A stretch of 64,000 nt of DNA from Blastococcus saxobsidens. Its GTDB lineage: Bacteria; Actinomycetota; Actinomycetes; Mycobacteriales; Geodermatophilaceae. Location of the stretch: positions 28,828-92,827 of the forward strand of contig NZ_JAAGWG010000023.1 in the NCBI RefSeq assembly GCF_010682065.1, in the 5' to 3' direction. Under the pieces are notes generated by a model that did no database searches, was not told where the DNA came from, and saw nothing but the letters and a program-made list of their open reading frames with translations. The translations under genes were made by a program, and so were the position numbers. Below are positions 28,440 through 36,435 of the stretch, one piece after another. The stretch's first letter is position 1. Each line of letters begins with the position of its first letter.

Positions 28440-29651
28440 ATGGATAACGCCATGATCGAAGACCTGCCGAAGAACTGGTTCCGTCAGCCCCCCGACCTCA
28501 ACCAGGTCCAGGACGCGGACGGCTGGGCCACCTACGTCGCCCGCCGGGACGACTACCAGATGCCGCCGCTGCTCACCCGCTCCGCGTATGAGGGCCTGGC
28601 TTCGCGTCAGCGGGCGCTCTACAACCTTGCCCGGAAGGTCGCGGTGAGCAACCTGCCCAAGCCGGACACGCCGATGGCGGCGGCCATCCGCGAGCAGATT
28701 GAAACCACGCTCAGCACCAACACGCTGAACGCTGATCCCGGTGTCCGGCCGGGCCTGTTCATCTCCGCCGAGGGTGGCCTCGGCAAGTCCACGCTGATGC
28801 GCGAGGTCGCGGCCTCGTTCGACGAGGAGACCCGGCAGATGGCCGACATCTTCCCCGGCATGTTCGGCAACCTCGACAGGTGGATCCCGGTCATCTGGAT
28901 CAACGTTCCACCGAAGGTCAGCATCGGTGCGCTCTGCCGCAAGATCCTCAACTTCTACGGAGAAGTGCCCCGTGGCATCCGCACCGAGGCCCAGTTGACC
29001 GACCGCGTCCACACACTCATCCGGGACTGCGGAACCAGGTTGGTCGTTCTCGATGACATCACCCGCGTGAAGATGCACCGGGAAGCCGACCAGGACGCCG
29101 CCGACTGGATCCGTGGCCTCCAGGAAACCAGCGCAACCGTCATCGGCATCGGAGTCGACGTCGAAGGATGCGGTCTGCTCTACGAAGGGCGGGCAGGGAC
29201 GAAGCAGAAGCGGCTGCTGACCCAGACCCGGCGCCGGTTCAGCGTCCTCAACCTCGACCCGTTCACCTACGACTCCGCCGAAGAGATCACCGAATGGGTG
29301 GCGCACCTCGCGGCCGTCGAACAGGACCTGCCGCTACTCGACAAGACCCCTGGGATGCTTAGCGAGGATCTGCCGGAGTTCCTGTTCGCCCAGACCGGCG
29401 GAGTAATCGGCTCATTGAGCCGCTACATCGCTGAGGCTTCCAACGCCGTTCTTGGTCGGTCTGTCGCCGACGGGGGTGAGCACCTCACGCGCGACGACTT
29501 CCTGAAGGTCCAGTTGGATCACGCCGCCGTCAGCGGCAGCAGCCCCGAGATCGACGCGGCCACAAGCATCGGCAAGAAGGCCGCGTCGAGCAGGAAGAAG
29601 CAACGCAACGGCTCCTTCAACGGTGACCGCCAGCGGCGGGTCCCGGCATGA
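28440..29651 (+). CDS. tnsC: TnsC-like AAA+ ATPase
   Basis: A 403-residue AAA+ regulator that links target selection to the transposase. In this numbering the Walker A AEGGLGKST is at 110-118 and the Walker B LVVLDD ends at D205/D206. A sensor-like SATVIGIGVDVEG follows. Arg/Lys-rich segments (TQTRRRF, RKKQRNG) fit DNA binding. ATG at 28440 is used; GTG at 28413 and ATG at 28452 are also in frame and none has a strong ribosome binding site. An 87-base gap separates it from tnsB. Its stop overlaps the tniQ ATG by four bases. Confidence 0.9.
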   Translation: MDNAMIEDLPKNWFRQPPDLNQVQDADGWATYVARRDDYQMPPLLTRSAYEGLASRQRALYNLARKVAVSNLPKPDTPMAAAIREQIETTLSTNTLNADPGVRPGLFISAEGGLGKSTLMREVAASFDEETRQMADIFPGMFGNLDRWIPVIWINVPPKVSIGALCRKILNFYGEVPRGIRTEAQLTDRVHTLIRDCGTRLVVLDDITRVKMHREADQDAADWIRGLQETSATVIGIGVDVEGCGLLYEGRAGTKQKRLLTQTRRRFSVLNLDPFTYDSAEEITEWVAHLAAVEQDLPLLDKTPGMLSEDLPEFLFAQTGGVIGSLSRYIAEASNAVLGRSVADGGEHLTRDDFLKVQLDHAAVSGSSPEIDAATSIGKKAASSRKKQRNGSFNGDRQRRVPA

Positions 29652-31498
29652 GCCTTCCTCGACGGCTTCCACGCAGCCTCGCCGCACACCCCGACGAGTC
29701 CCTCGCCGGGTACCTGCTGAACCTGTGCCACCGGCTCGGCATGACTCCCAACGAACTCGCTGTCCGCACGGGACTCGAATCGAAGACGCGCAACGAGATC
29801 GACACCGGGTACGCCGTCACCCTCCCTGACGGACCTCAGGAAGCGTTCGCGACCGCGACCGGGCTGGCCCTCGACGAGGTCACCCGCCTCACCCTCGGTC
29901 GCTATGACGGGCACCTCTTCGACTCGACCGCCCCAGCGCGGGCCGCCCGGACCGTGCACGGCGCCCTCTGGGTAGCGCCACCGCTAACCCGCTACTGCCC
30001 GCAGTGCCTCGCCGACACCCCCGACGAGAACCCCGACCGCACCACCTGGGCCGTCTCTTGGCAGACACCCTGGGCGGTCGCCTGCACCCGCCATGCAGTC
30101 CTGCTCCCGCACGCCTGTCCGGCCTGCAACACCTCAGTCGGCAACTCCGGCGTGCGCGGGGTGACCCTCATTCCCCGCGTCAGCCAGCCGGTGGCCCACC
30201 CCGCCGCCTGCCGCGCGACCGTCGGCTCGGCTCAGACGCTCTGTGGCGCCCGCTTGGACCACGCTGAAGCCCTCGACGCGCCCCCGCCCGTCTTGGCGCT
30301 CCAGGAGCGGCTCAACGCCATTCTCGATGGCCGCGCAGAGAACCTGACCTCGCTCGGCGTGCCCGTCAGCGCCGACCAGTACCTACGGGACCTCCGCGTC
30401 CTGGCCGTTCTGCTGCAACTGGCCAACGAGCCCAGCGTCCTGGCCATGCTGCCCCGCACTCTGACCGATCCGGCCGTGGACTACCTCGCCGAGCGCCACG
30501 CGCGACGCTTGCACCGCAGCAAGCGCGACCGCAGCGACCGCACCTGGACTCATCCGCCCGTCGACAGCCGCGTCACCGCCACCCTGCTGGTCACCGCCGC
30601 CCGGCTCCTCGACGAGGACTCCCCGTCCGACCAACTCCACGGTCTCGTCGCCTCAACCATCCGCAACGAACGCCTGCTGTGGGCGCGCATCCGTTCTACG
30701 AGCGAACCGTCAGTCGGGCTCGGTCGCTACTTCCAGCCGGGACGCACTGGCGTCACCACTACGGCTCGACTTCGCAGCGCCGCCGCCGACCGCACCTACC
30801 GCATCACCAGTGACCACTTGCCCGCCTTTCTCGACGACGCCACCTACCGTCGGGTCTTCCCGATGATCACGCCGACCAACGAACGCAACGTCCGTCGCGC
30901 GGTGCCCATCGCGATCACTCGGCTGATCACTCGATGCAGCCTGGAAGAAGCGGCCGATCTCCTCGGCTATCCGCACTACAGCGCCGAAGCCGCCGTTGTC
31001 CGCACCGGACGCGCCCTCGGCAACGGTCGCCGCACCGACTGGTTCCACGACACAGTCGCCGACCTCGCCAACGCGCTCGACAGCCACCACCCGGTCAACC
31101 ACGGGCACCGCCGCCGCCACTTCACCGGCGACTGGACGATCCCCGAAGAGGACTGGCACGGCCTCCAGCAGGCGCTCCTCGGTGCCAGGCTGGCCCGCAA
31201 AGACACGCCCTGGGCGGAGCGGCGTCCCGCCTACGACGCCTGGATCTGGAGCCTGGTGACCGGCGGCGACCCCGCCGTAGCCCCGATGGTGCGGACCCAG
31301 TCCGACAGCGGACGCACCTGCACCGGCGGTGTCATGGCCGTCCTCAGCACCCTCACTCGCCGCTGCACCGACGAGCACGTCTCGATCGTGGCCGAGTACG
31401 CCGCCCGGCTGACCGCACTCATCGACAGCAGCGCTGACCTCGCCAACCCGTCCGACGGGCAGCCGTCCTTGGAGCCTTCACGTTCGAACGCTGCCTGA
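29648..31498 (+). CDS. tniQ: TniQ/TnsD-like target-selection protein
   Basis: A 616-residue TniQ-family protein. The N-terminal region SLAGYLLNLCHRLGM is typical of TniQ. The zinc-binding cluster is C117-P-Q-C120, C146-T-R-H149 and C157-P-A-C160, with the conserved Trp-containing linker between pairs. The C-terminal 400 residues are helical and basic, with a possible helix-turn-helix SLEEAADLLGYP near 435. That size fits site-specific TnsD proteins, which read a fixed attachment sequence, rather than the short TniQ of CRISPR-associated elements. The element lies at the whiG 3' end, so that sequence is the probable target. Confidence 0.88.
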   Translation: MSLPRRLPRSLAAHPDESLAGYLLNLCHRLGMTPNELAVRTGLESKTRNEIDTGYAVTLPDGPQEAFATATGLALDEVTRLTLGRYDGHLFDSTAPARAARTVHGALWVAPPLTRYCPQCLADTPDENPDRTTWAVSWQTPWAVACTRHAVLLPHACPACNTSVGNSGVRGVTLIPRVSQPVAHPAACRATVGSAQTLCGARLDHAEALDAPPPVLALQERLNAILDGRAENLTSLGVPVSADQYLRDLRVLAVLLQLANEPSVLAMLPRTLTDPAVDYLAERHARRLHRSKRDRSDRTWTHPPVDSRVTATLLVTAARLLDEDSPSDQLHGLVASTIRNERLLWARIRSTSEPSVGLGRYFQPGRTGVTTTARLRSAAADRTYRITSDHLPAFLDDATYRRVFPMITPTNERNVRRAVPIAITRLITRCSLEEAADLLGYPHYSAEAAVVRTGRALGNGRRTDWFHDTVADLANALDSHHPVNHGHRRRHFTGDWTIPEEDWHGLQQALLGARLARKDTPWAERRPAYDAWIWSLVTGGDPAVAPMVRTQSDSGRTCTGGVMAVLSTLTRRCTDEHVSIVAEYAARLTALIDSSADLANPSDGQPSLEPSRSNAA

Positions 31499-31548
31499 AG
31501 CCTGACGGTCACCTGAACGTCGGCTCGCTGGGCCAGGAACCGGCAGGG

Positions 31549-32697
31549 TCAACTCCAAGGGCCGCGCGAGGTCGTGGTGGCGCGGAGGGCCTGAAGGAGT
31601 CGGACTGCGAGTTCTTCGGCGACGGCGGAAAGTCCGTCGGTGAGGCTGGCGCGGGCGACCTGGTCTACCGGCTCAGCACGGGCGGCCTTGTCACCACCGT
31701 GCGCCGCCATGTGTCCGCTGGTCCGGTTCCCGACCAGGCTCGGGTCGCCTTCCGCGACGCGATCGATGGGGTCGAGGGCAGCGGCCAGCGCGACGTGTTC
31801 GGTGACGGGCAGATGAGGAGCGAGGATGCGGAGCAGGACGCTGATCCGCTGTTCGAGGTCAGCCTGGTCGATTAGGGCGCCCATGACGTCGGTCGGGAGC
31901 GCCTGGAAGATCATCGCTCCCCCGTCCCGTCCGACTGCCAGCCCGGAGTACGGGTCGTTCTGGCGGTCGTTGAATCGTCCGCCCCCCTGCCGGTCGTTGC
32001 GCCGGAGCGCCCACGCGGTGGTGCTGTCGTGGTCGATGGTCAGGGCGTCGGCCTGCCCGAAGAAGCCCATCTCGCGGCCCCGCACGGCCAGACGCTGGGC
32101 GAGTTCCGAGAGTTGAGAGACGGGGCGCAGCGGGCCAACCGACGTTGGCAGTGCGTGCACCTCCAGAACGGGCGCGTAGAGGCTCCGATCATCGAGTGAG
32201 TCCCGGTCGCGTCGCCAGACAGCCTCGACGGGCTGGGAGAGCGGGAGGTAGGTGAGCGGCGCGGGCGGGACGCTCAGGTTCCGCAAGGCCGTAGCGACCG
32301 CGACACCGAGCGCCTTCTCGTCGGTGAACTCCGCCCAGAACCGGCCCTGCTGGTAGTTCCCGAGCCGACGGATGAAGTCCTCTTGGGCAGGCTCGTGGTC
32401 AACGCCCGCCTTCTTGAAGACCAAGATCGGGATGCCGCGCTGTTGGGCGACGTTGAACTCCTCCGCCGTTGCGGACACTCCCGAGTCCTCCATCTCGTCC
32501 CCGTAATGGGGGCCGAGCAGCAGTACGTAGACCTCTGCCTGATTCACGCCCTCCAGGCACGCCCCCCGACTGGTCGCGTTGCGTGCCCCGAAGTCCTCGA
32601 AGCGCGACGGCTCATGGCCAATCGCACGGATGAGGTCGGGAAGGTAGTCGCGTTCGGCTGCCAGGCCACGACGGACTGACGAGATGAAGACCCTCAT
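31549..32697 (-). CDS. DUF4062 domain protein (cargo)
   Basis: A 382-residue protein. Residues about 1-100 are a DUF4062 domain, a Rossmann-like fold related in layout to TIR-type domains: MRVFISSVRRGLAAERDYL, VYVLLLGPHYGD, TAEEFNVAQQRGIPILVFKK. Residues about 150-380 are not recognised; they contain a VRGREMGFFGQAD segment and a helical tail. DUF4062 often occurs at the N-terminus of large signalling or defence proteins, so a defence role is a reasonable guess only. It runs convergently to tniQ with 50 bases between, and its start is three bases after the zinc-ribbon gene, so those two form an operon. Confidence 0.75.
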   Translation of the reverse strand: MRVFISSVRRGLAAERDYLPDLIRAIGHEPSRFEDFGARNATSRGACLEGVNQAEVYVLLLGPHYGDEMEDSGVSATAEEFNVAQQRGIPILVFKKAGVDHEPAQEDFIRRLGNYQQGRFWAEFTDEKALGVAVATALRNLSVPPAPLTYLPLSQPVEAVWRRDRDSLDDRSLYAPVLEVHALPTSVGPLRPVSQLSELAQRLAVRGREMGFFGQADALTIDHDSTTAWALRRNDRQGGGRFNDRQNDPYSGLAVGRDGGAMIFQALPTDVMGALIDQADLEQRISVLLRILAPHLPVTEHVALAAALDPIDRVAEGDPSLVGNRTSGHMAAHGGDKAARAEPVDQVARASLTDGLSAVAEELAVRLLQALRATTTSRGPWS

Positions 32698-32700
32698 GGT

Positions 32701-32994
32701 TTACCTGTCCCCGCAGAACAGGACGACGACACCCTGTCGCCGCCACTCCGGCATGTTCGAGGACAGCGCCTCTTCAATCTCGCGGCTCAGGCGGTCACCA
32801 CCGATCTTCCACAGGCAGCCGCACTCTTCGCACAGGATGTCGCCGGAACCGTCCTTACGCACGCCACCGTGGTTGTCGTGATCGCAACGAAGGAACTCCG
32901 GCACCCCGCGTCGTGCCGGGACGCAGATGCTGATGGACGATCGACATCGTCGGCACTCCAACCGTGCCTTGACCGCGTCCGACCTGCCTGCCAT
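32701..32994 (-). CDS. Small zinc-ribbon protein (cargo)
   Basis: A 97-residue protein with two CxxC pairs (CRRC near residue 14, CEEC near 55) plus C42, consistent with one zinc ribbon. A C-terminal helix and strand (REIEEALSSNMPEW) follow. No known family is assigned. It directly precedes the DUF4062 gene with a 3-base gap, suggesting a two-protein module. It starts about 95 bases inside the first right-end transposon repeat, so its promoter would lie within the transposon end. Confidence 0.65.
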   Translation of the reverse strand: MAGRSDAVKARLECRRCRSSISICVPARRGVPEFLRCDHDNHGGVRKDGSGDILCEECGCLWKIGGDRLSREIEEALSSNMPEWRRQGVVVLFCGDR

Positions 32995-33089
32995 GCCGCC
33001 TCCTCACCGAACGGGACCTGGTAGGGACGCACGGTAGGGCGAGAGACTGACACTTCCTGGTGCTCGGCGAGCACCGAGGAACAAGTATC

Positions 33090-33321
33090 TTGCCCAACTA
33101 AAGTGACGAGAAGCGCGAGTTTGCCCAACTAAGGTGACGAACTGGCCGGTTTGCCCAACTGAAGTGACGAACCTGCGTATTGCCCAACTAAAGTGACGAA
33201 GCGCGTCACTCAGCGTCGCATCCCCCGCTTGACCAGCACGTTCGCGTTGCCCAACTGAAGTGACGAACCGACGCTGTGCCCACGAAAAGTGACGATTGCT
33301 CAACTATCGTGACGAGTCACA
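33090..33321 (-). repeat. Transposon right end: seven TnsB-site-like repeats
   Basis: Copies at 33090-33109, 33120-33140, 33151-33170, 33180-33200, 33247-33267, 33275-33295 and 33296-33314, with consensus TTGCCCAACTAAAGTGACGA. The last two abut without a gap, and the terminus ends GTCACA at 33321. They are inverted relative to the left-end set. No gene lies between 32995 and 33324. Confidence 0.92.
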
Positions 33322-33326
33322 TCGTC
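33322..33326. repeat. Target-site duplication, right copy (TCGTC)
   Basis: Identical to 16648-16652. Its last two bases are part of the whiG stop codon (TCA on the plus strand, 33325-33327), so the insertion leaves the sigma factor reading frame intact. Confidence 0.9.
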
Positions 33327-34188
33327 ACGCGATGTCAGCCAGCTTTGTCCGCAGGTGCAGGACGGCCTTCGTGTGGAGCTGGCAGATGCGGCTCTCGGTC
33401 ACCCCGAGGACGCGTCCGATGTCGGCGAGGGTGAGGCCCTCGAAGTAGTAGAGGGAGACGACGACCTTCTCCCGCTCGGGCAGCTGCTCGACGGCGCGGG
33501 CAAGCAGCTGCCGGGCCTCGCCGTGCTCGGCCATGGCCTGGGGGTCGAGCGCGCTGGTGTCCTGGAGCGTGTCACCGAGGCGCGGGGAACCGCCGTCGTC
33601 GTCGGTGAGCAGCTCGTCCAGGGCGACGACGTTGACCAGGGACAGCTGGCCCAGGAACTTGCGGATGTCCTCGACGTCCATGCCCATGACGTCGGCGACC
33701 TCTTCGTCGGTCGGCGTCCGGTGATACTTGGCCTCCAGCTCGGCGACGGTGCGCTCGAACGCCCGGGCCTTGACCCGGACCGACCGCGGGATCCAGTCGG
33801 TGTTGCGCAGCTCGTCGATGATCGCGCCGCGGATGCGGGCCATCGCGTAGCTCTCGAACTTGACCTCGCGCGTGGGCTCGTACCGGGTGATCGCGTCGAT
33901 GAGGCCGAAGGTGCCGTAGGAGATGAGGTCGGCCTGCTCCACGTGTGCGGGCAGGCCGCTGCCGACCCGGCCGGCGACGTACTTGACCAGCGGCGCGTAG
34001 TGCAGGATCAGCCGGTCGCGCAGCCCGGCGTCACGGCCCTCGACGTACCGGTGCCAGAGCTCGGCCAGCATGGCGTCGGTGTCCTCGCCGGACTCGTCGA
34101 GCCGGTGGATCGTTGCCTCAGACACGTCGCGCTCCTCGGTCGTGCTGCGGGTTCCCCGTCCGTGGTCCCGCGTGGTCATGACTGTCAC
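33325..34188 (-). CDS. whiG: RNA polymerase sigma factor, WhiG/FliA family
   Basis: A 287-residue sigma-70 family factor of the FliA/WhiG branch. Region 2 is [37 protein letters not shown], followed by [18 protein letters not shown]. The linker [14 protein letters not shown] leads to region 3, and region 4 is [40 protein letters not shown]. WhiG drives sporulation genes in Streptomyces; relatives drive motility genes elsewhere. ATG at 34188 is listed; in-frame ATG and GTG codons just downstream are alternatives. Its 3' end is the transposon's target, and only three bases separate the stop from the element. Confidence 0.92.
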   Translation of the reverse strand: MTVMTTRDHGRGTRSTTEERDVSEATIHRLDESGEDTDAMLAELWHRYVEGRDAGLRDRLILHYAPLVKYVAGRVGSGLPAHVEQADLISYGTFGLIDAITRYEPTREVKFESYAMARIRGAIIDELRNTDWIPRSVRVKARAFERTVAELEAKYHRTPTDEEVADVMGMDVEDIRKFLGQLSLVNVVALDELLTDDDGGSPRLGDTLQDTSALDPQAMAEHGEARQLLARAVEQLPEREKVVVSLYYFEGLTLADIGRVLGVTESRICQLHTKAVLHLRTKLADIA

Positions 34189-34217
34189 TCGCCCGGATCG
34201 CCGCCCGGCCGCCCGCC

Positions 34218-35156
34218 TCAGGCACGGGGGTGCGCCTGGGCATGAACCGCACGGAGCCGTTCGACCGTCACGTGCGTGTAGATCTGCGTCGTCGCGAGGC
34301 TAGCGTGGCCGAGCAGCTCCTGTACGGAGCGCAGGTCCGCGCCGCCCTCGAGCACGTGGGTGGCCGCGGAGTGCCGGAGCCCGTGCGGGCCGATGTCCGG
34401 GGCGCCCGGCACGCGGGCCGTGGCGGCGTGCACGACGCGCCGCGCCTCGCGAGCGTCCAGCCGGCGGCCGCGGATCCCCAGCAGCAGGGCCGGTCCGGAG
34501 TCCGGAATGGACAGGGCGGGACGCCCCCGGCTGAGCCAGGCGTCCAGCGCCCGCTCGGCGGGGATGCCGTAGGGGACGCTGCGCTCCTTGCTGCCCTTGC
34601 CGAGCACGCGCAGCAGGCGGCGGCCCCGGTCGACGTCGTCGACGTCCAGCCCGACGAGCTCGCTGACGCGGATGCCCGAGGCGTACAGCAGCTCCAGCAC
34701 GACGGCGTCGCGCAGACCGACAGGTTCCTCGGCTCCTGACGTCGATTCCACGACGTCGCGCGCCTGGGCCGGGGCGAGCACGTCGGGCAGGGTGCGACGG
34801 GGGCGCGGGCTCACCAGGCGCTGGCCGACGTCCTCGGGGAGGAGCTCGGCCCGGCGCAGCCACCCGGTGAAGCTGCGTGCGCCGGCGGCGTTGCGTGCCG
34901 TCGTGGAGCGGCTGTGCCCGCGGGTGCGGCCCTGCGCCAGCCAGCTGCGGAGCGTGGCCAGGTCGAGGTCGTGCGGCTGCTGGCCGCCGCGCCGGGCGAG
35001 GTGGTCGAGGAGCCGGACCGCGTCACTGACGTAGCCCCGCACGGTGTTGTCCGACAGGTCCCGCTGGGCGGTCAGGTGCTCCTCGTACCCGGCCAGGGCC
35101 TCGGCCAGGGCAGGCGGCAGCCCGGCACGGACCTCGGCGGTGCTCGGAGCGGACAC
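34218..35156 (-). CDS. xerC: Tyrosine recombinase XerC
   Basis: A 312-residue site-specific recombinase that with XerD resolves chromosome dimers at dif. The N-terminal core-binding domain spans about residues 1-115. Catalytic residues: R163 (SGIRVSEL), K187 (GKGSKE), H258 and R261 ([10 protein letters not shown]), H284 (LLGHASL) and Y293 (IYTHV). Its place between dprA and whiG is the conserved actinobacterial one. I therefore read it as the housekeeping enzyme and not as part of the nearby transposon. Confidence 0.93.
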   Translation of the reverse strand: MSAPSTAEVRAGLPPALAEALAGYEEHLTAQRDLSDNTVRGYVSDAVRLLDHLARRGGQQPHDLDLATLRSWLAQGRTRGHSRSTTARNAAGARSFTGWLRRAELLPEDVGQRLVSPRPRRTLPDVLAPAQARDVVESTSGAEEPVGLRDAVVLELLYASGIRVSELVGLDVDDVDRGRRLLRVLGKGSKERSVPYGIPAERALDAWLSRGRPALSIPDSGPALLLGIRGRRLDAREARRVVHAATARVPGAPDIGPHGLRHSAATHVLEGGADLRSVQELLGHASLATTQIYTHVTVERLRAVHAQAHPRA

Positions 35157-35187
35157 GGGGGCACGGTCCGTCGGCGCTCCCCCCTGG

Positions 35188-36435
35188 TCAAGCCGCCGCG
35201 CCGGGGGGCTTCGGCGGTGGCGTGAGGCGCCATCCTGTGCCGGTCCACTGGACGAGCTCGGCGAGCTCCAGGGCTGGCAGCACCCGGAGGACCTCCAGGA
35301 CGTCGCAGCCGGCGACGCTCGCCAGCCGCTCGGGGCTCACGCCGATGCGCACCGGGCAGGCGTCGAGCACGCGAGCCGCGAGGTCGGAGAGCCCGTCCCG
35401 CGGCGACGCCGGCCGCTCCACCGGCGGCGCGAGGTCGGTGCCGATCCCGCCGACCTCCTCGATGACCTGCGCCGCGTTCGTCACGAGCCGGGCGCCGCCC
35501 TCCTGTTCCCGCAGCAGCTCGTGGCAGCCCACGCTCATGGCCGACGTCACGGGGCCCGGGACGACCAGCACCTGCCGGCCGAGGTCCCGCGCTCGCTTCG
35601 CCGTCGCCTGGGCACCCGACCGTGCCGCCGCCTCCACCACGACGGTGCCGCGGGTCAGGGCGGCGATGAGCCGGTTGCGGACCAGAAACCGATGCTGGTG
35701 CGGGGCCGCCCCCGGCGGCCACTCGCTGAGCAGCAGGCCCTCGTCGGCGATGCGGTGCAGCAGCGCCCCGTTCCCCGCCGGGTAGGGCCGGTCCACGCCG
35801 CAGGCGAGCACCGCGACGGTCGGCCCGCCGGCGGCGAGGGCGCCGCGGTGGGCGGCGGTGTCGATGCCGAACGCGCCGCCGGAGACGACGGTCCACCCGC
35901 GCCCGGCCAGCTGGTGGCCGAGCTCGCCGGCCACGTGTTCGCCGTAGGCCGTGGAGGCGCGCGAGCCGACGATCGCCACCGAGCGTTCGGTCAGCTCGTC
36001 CAGCCGGGCCCCTCCGCGCACCCACAGGGCCAGCGGCGGCACGAGCGCCTTCGTGCGCTTGTCCTGGCGCGCCGGGTCCTGCGGTTGCTCGGCGGTGGCC
36101 CGGGTCAACGCGTGCAGCGCGAACGCCGGCCACTCGTCGTCCTCCGGCACGACGAGACGCGCACCGCACCGCTCGGCGCGCCGGAAGTCGGCCGGCGTCT
36201 CGTCCTGCCCGGCCCGGGCGCCCACCAGTGCGCGGATCCGGTCGGGGACCGAGCCCGCGCGGATCCGCCGGGCGGCCTCCACGGGGCCGGTGTCCTCGAC
36301 GTACCGCCAGAAGTCGATCGTGCCCGGCTCGACCGCGCGGCTGAGCCAGGCCCGCGCCCGCCGCAGCCCCGGGTGCATGTCCCCGGCTGAGGAGTGGACG
36401 GCTGCGTCCTCCAGGTCCTCCTCGAGGGCGTTCAT
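35188..36435 (-). CDS. dprA: DNA-processing protein DprA
   Basis: A 415-residue Rossmann-fold protein that loads RecA on incoming single-stranded DNA. The core runs from [17 protein letters not shown] through [47 protein letters not shown] and QVLVVPGP. The C-terminal winged helix (about 350-405) is present. Upstream is a SAM-like helical domain of roughly 120 residues. ATG at 36435 overlaps the yifB stop by four bases. Confidence 0.93.
   Translation of the reverse strand: MNALEEDLEDAAVHSSAGDMHPGLRRARAWLSRAVEPGTIDFWRYVEDTGPVEAARRIRAGSVPDRIRALVGARAGQDETPADFRRAERCGARLVVPEDDEWPAFALHALTRATAEQPQDPARQDKRTKALVPPLALWVRGGARLDELTERSVAIVGSRASTAYGEHVAGELGHQLAGRGWTVVSGGAFGIDTAAHRGALAAGGPTVAVLACGVDRPYPAGNGALLHRIADEGLLLSEWPPGAAPHQHRFLVRNRLIAALTRGTVVVEAAARSGAQATAKRARDLGRQVLVVPGPVTSAMSVGCHELLREQEGGARLVTNAAQVIEEVGGIGTDLAPPVERPASPRDGLSDLAARVLDACPVRIGVSPERLASVAGCDVLEVLRVLPALELAELVQWTGTGWRLTPPPKPPGAAA

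Larger units (their letters stand above)
16653..33321 (+). mobile_element. Tn7-like transposon inserted at the 3' end of whiG
   Basis: A 16,669-bp element with termini TGTGAC...GTCACA, flanked by a 5-bp duplication. The outer 26 bases of the two ends match at 22 positions when one is reverse-complemented. Multiple 20-base TnsB-type repeats follow at both ends. It carries tnsA, tnsB, tnsC and tniQ in one operon with 4-base overlaps, and cargo on both sides. There is no TnsE and no CRISPR effector, so targeting should rest on the TnsD-like TniQ. As in Tn7, the end with more closely packed repeats (right) abuts the target gene. Unlike Tn7, the tns operon reads toward that end. All four transposition genes are open, so the element may be active. 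By eye its base composition is somewhat less GC-rich than the host's. Confidence 0.93.

Noticed and set aside
16653..33321. Possible CRISPR-associated (CAST) transposon
   Set aside because: No Cas12k, Cascade or repeat-spacer array is present, and the TniQ is full TnsD size.
34218..35156. Tyrosine recombinase as an integrase of a nearby island
   Set aside because: It occupies the conserved xerC position next to dprA, and the adjacent element uses DDE transposition with a 5-bp duplication.
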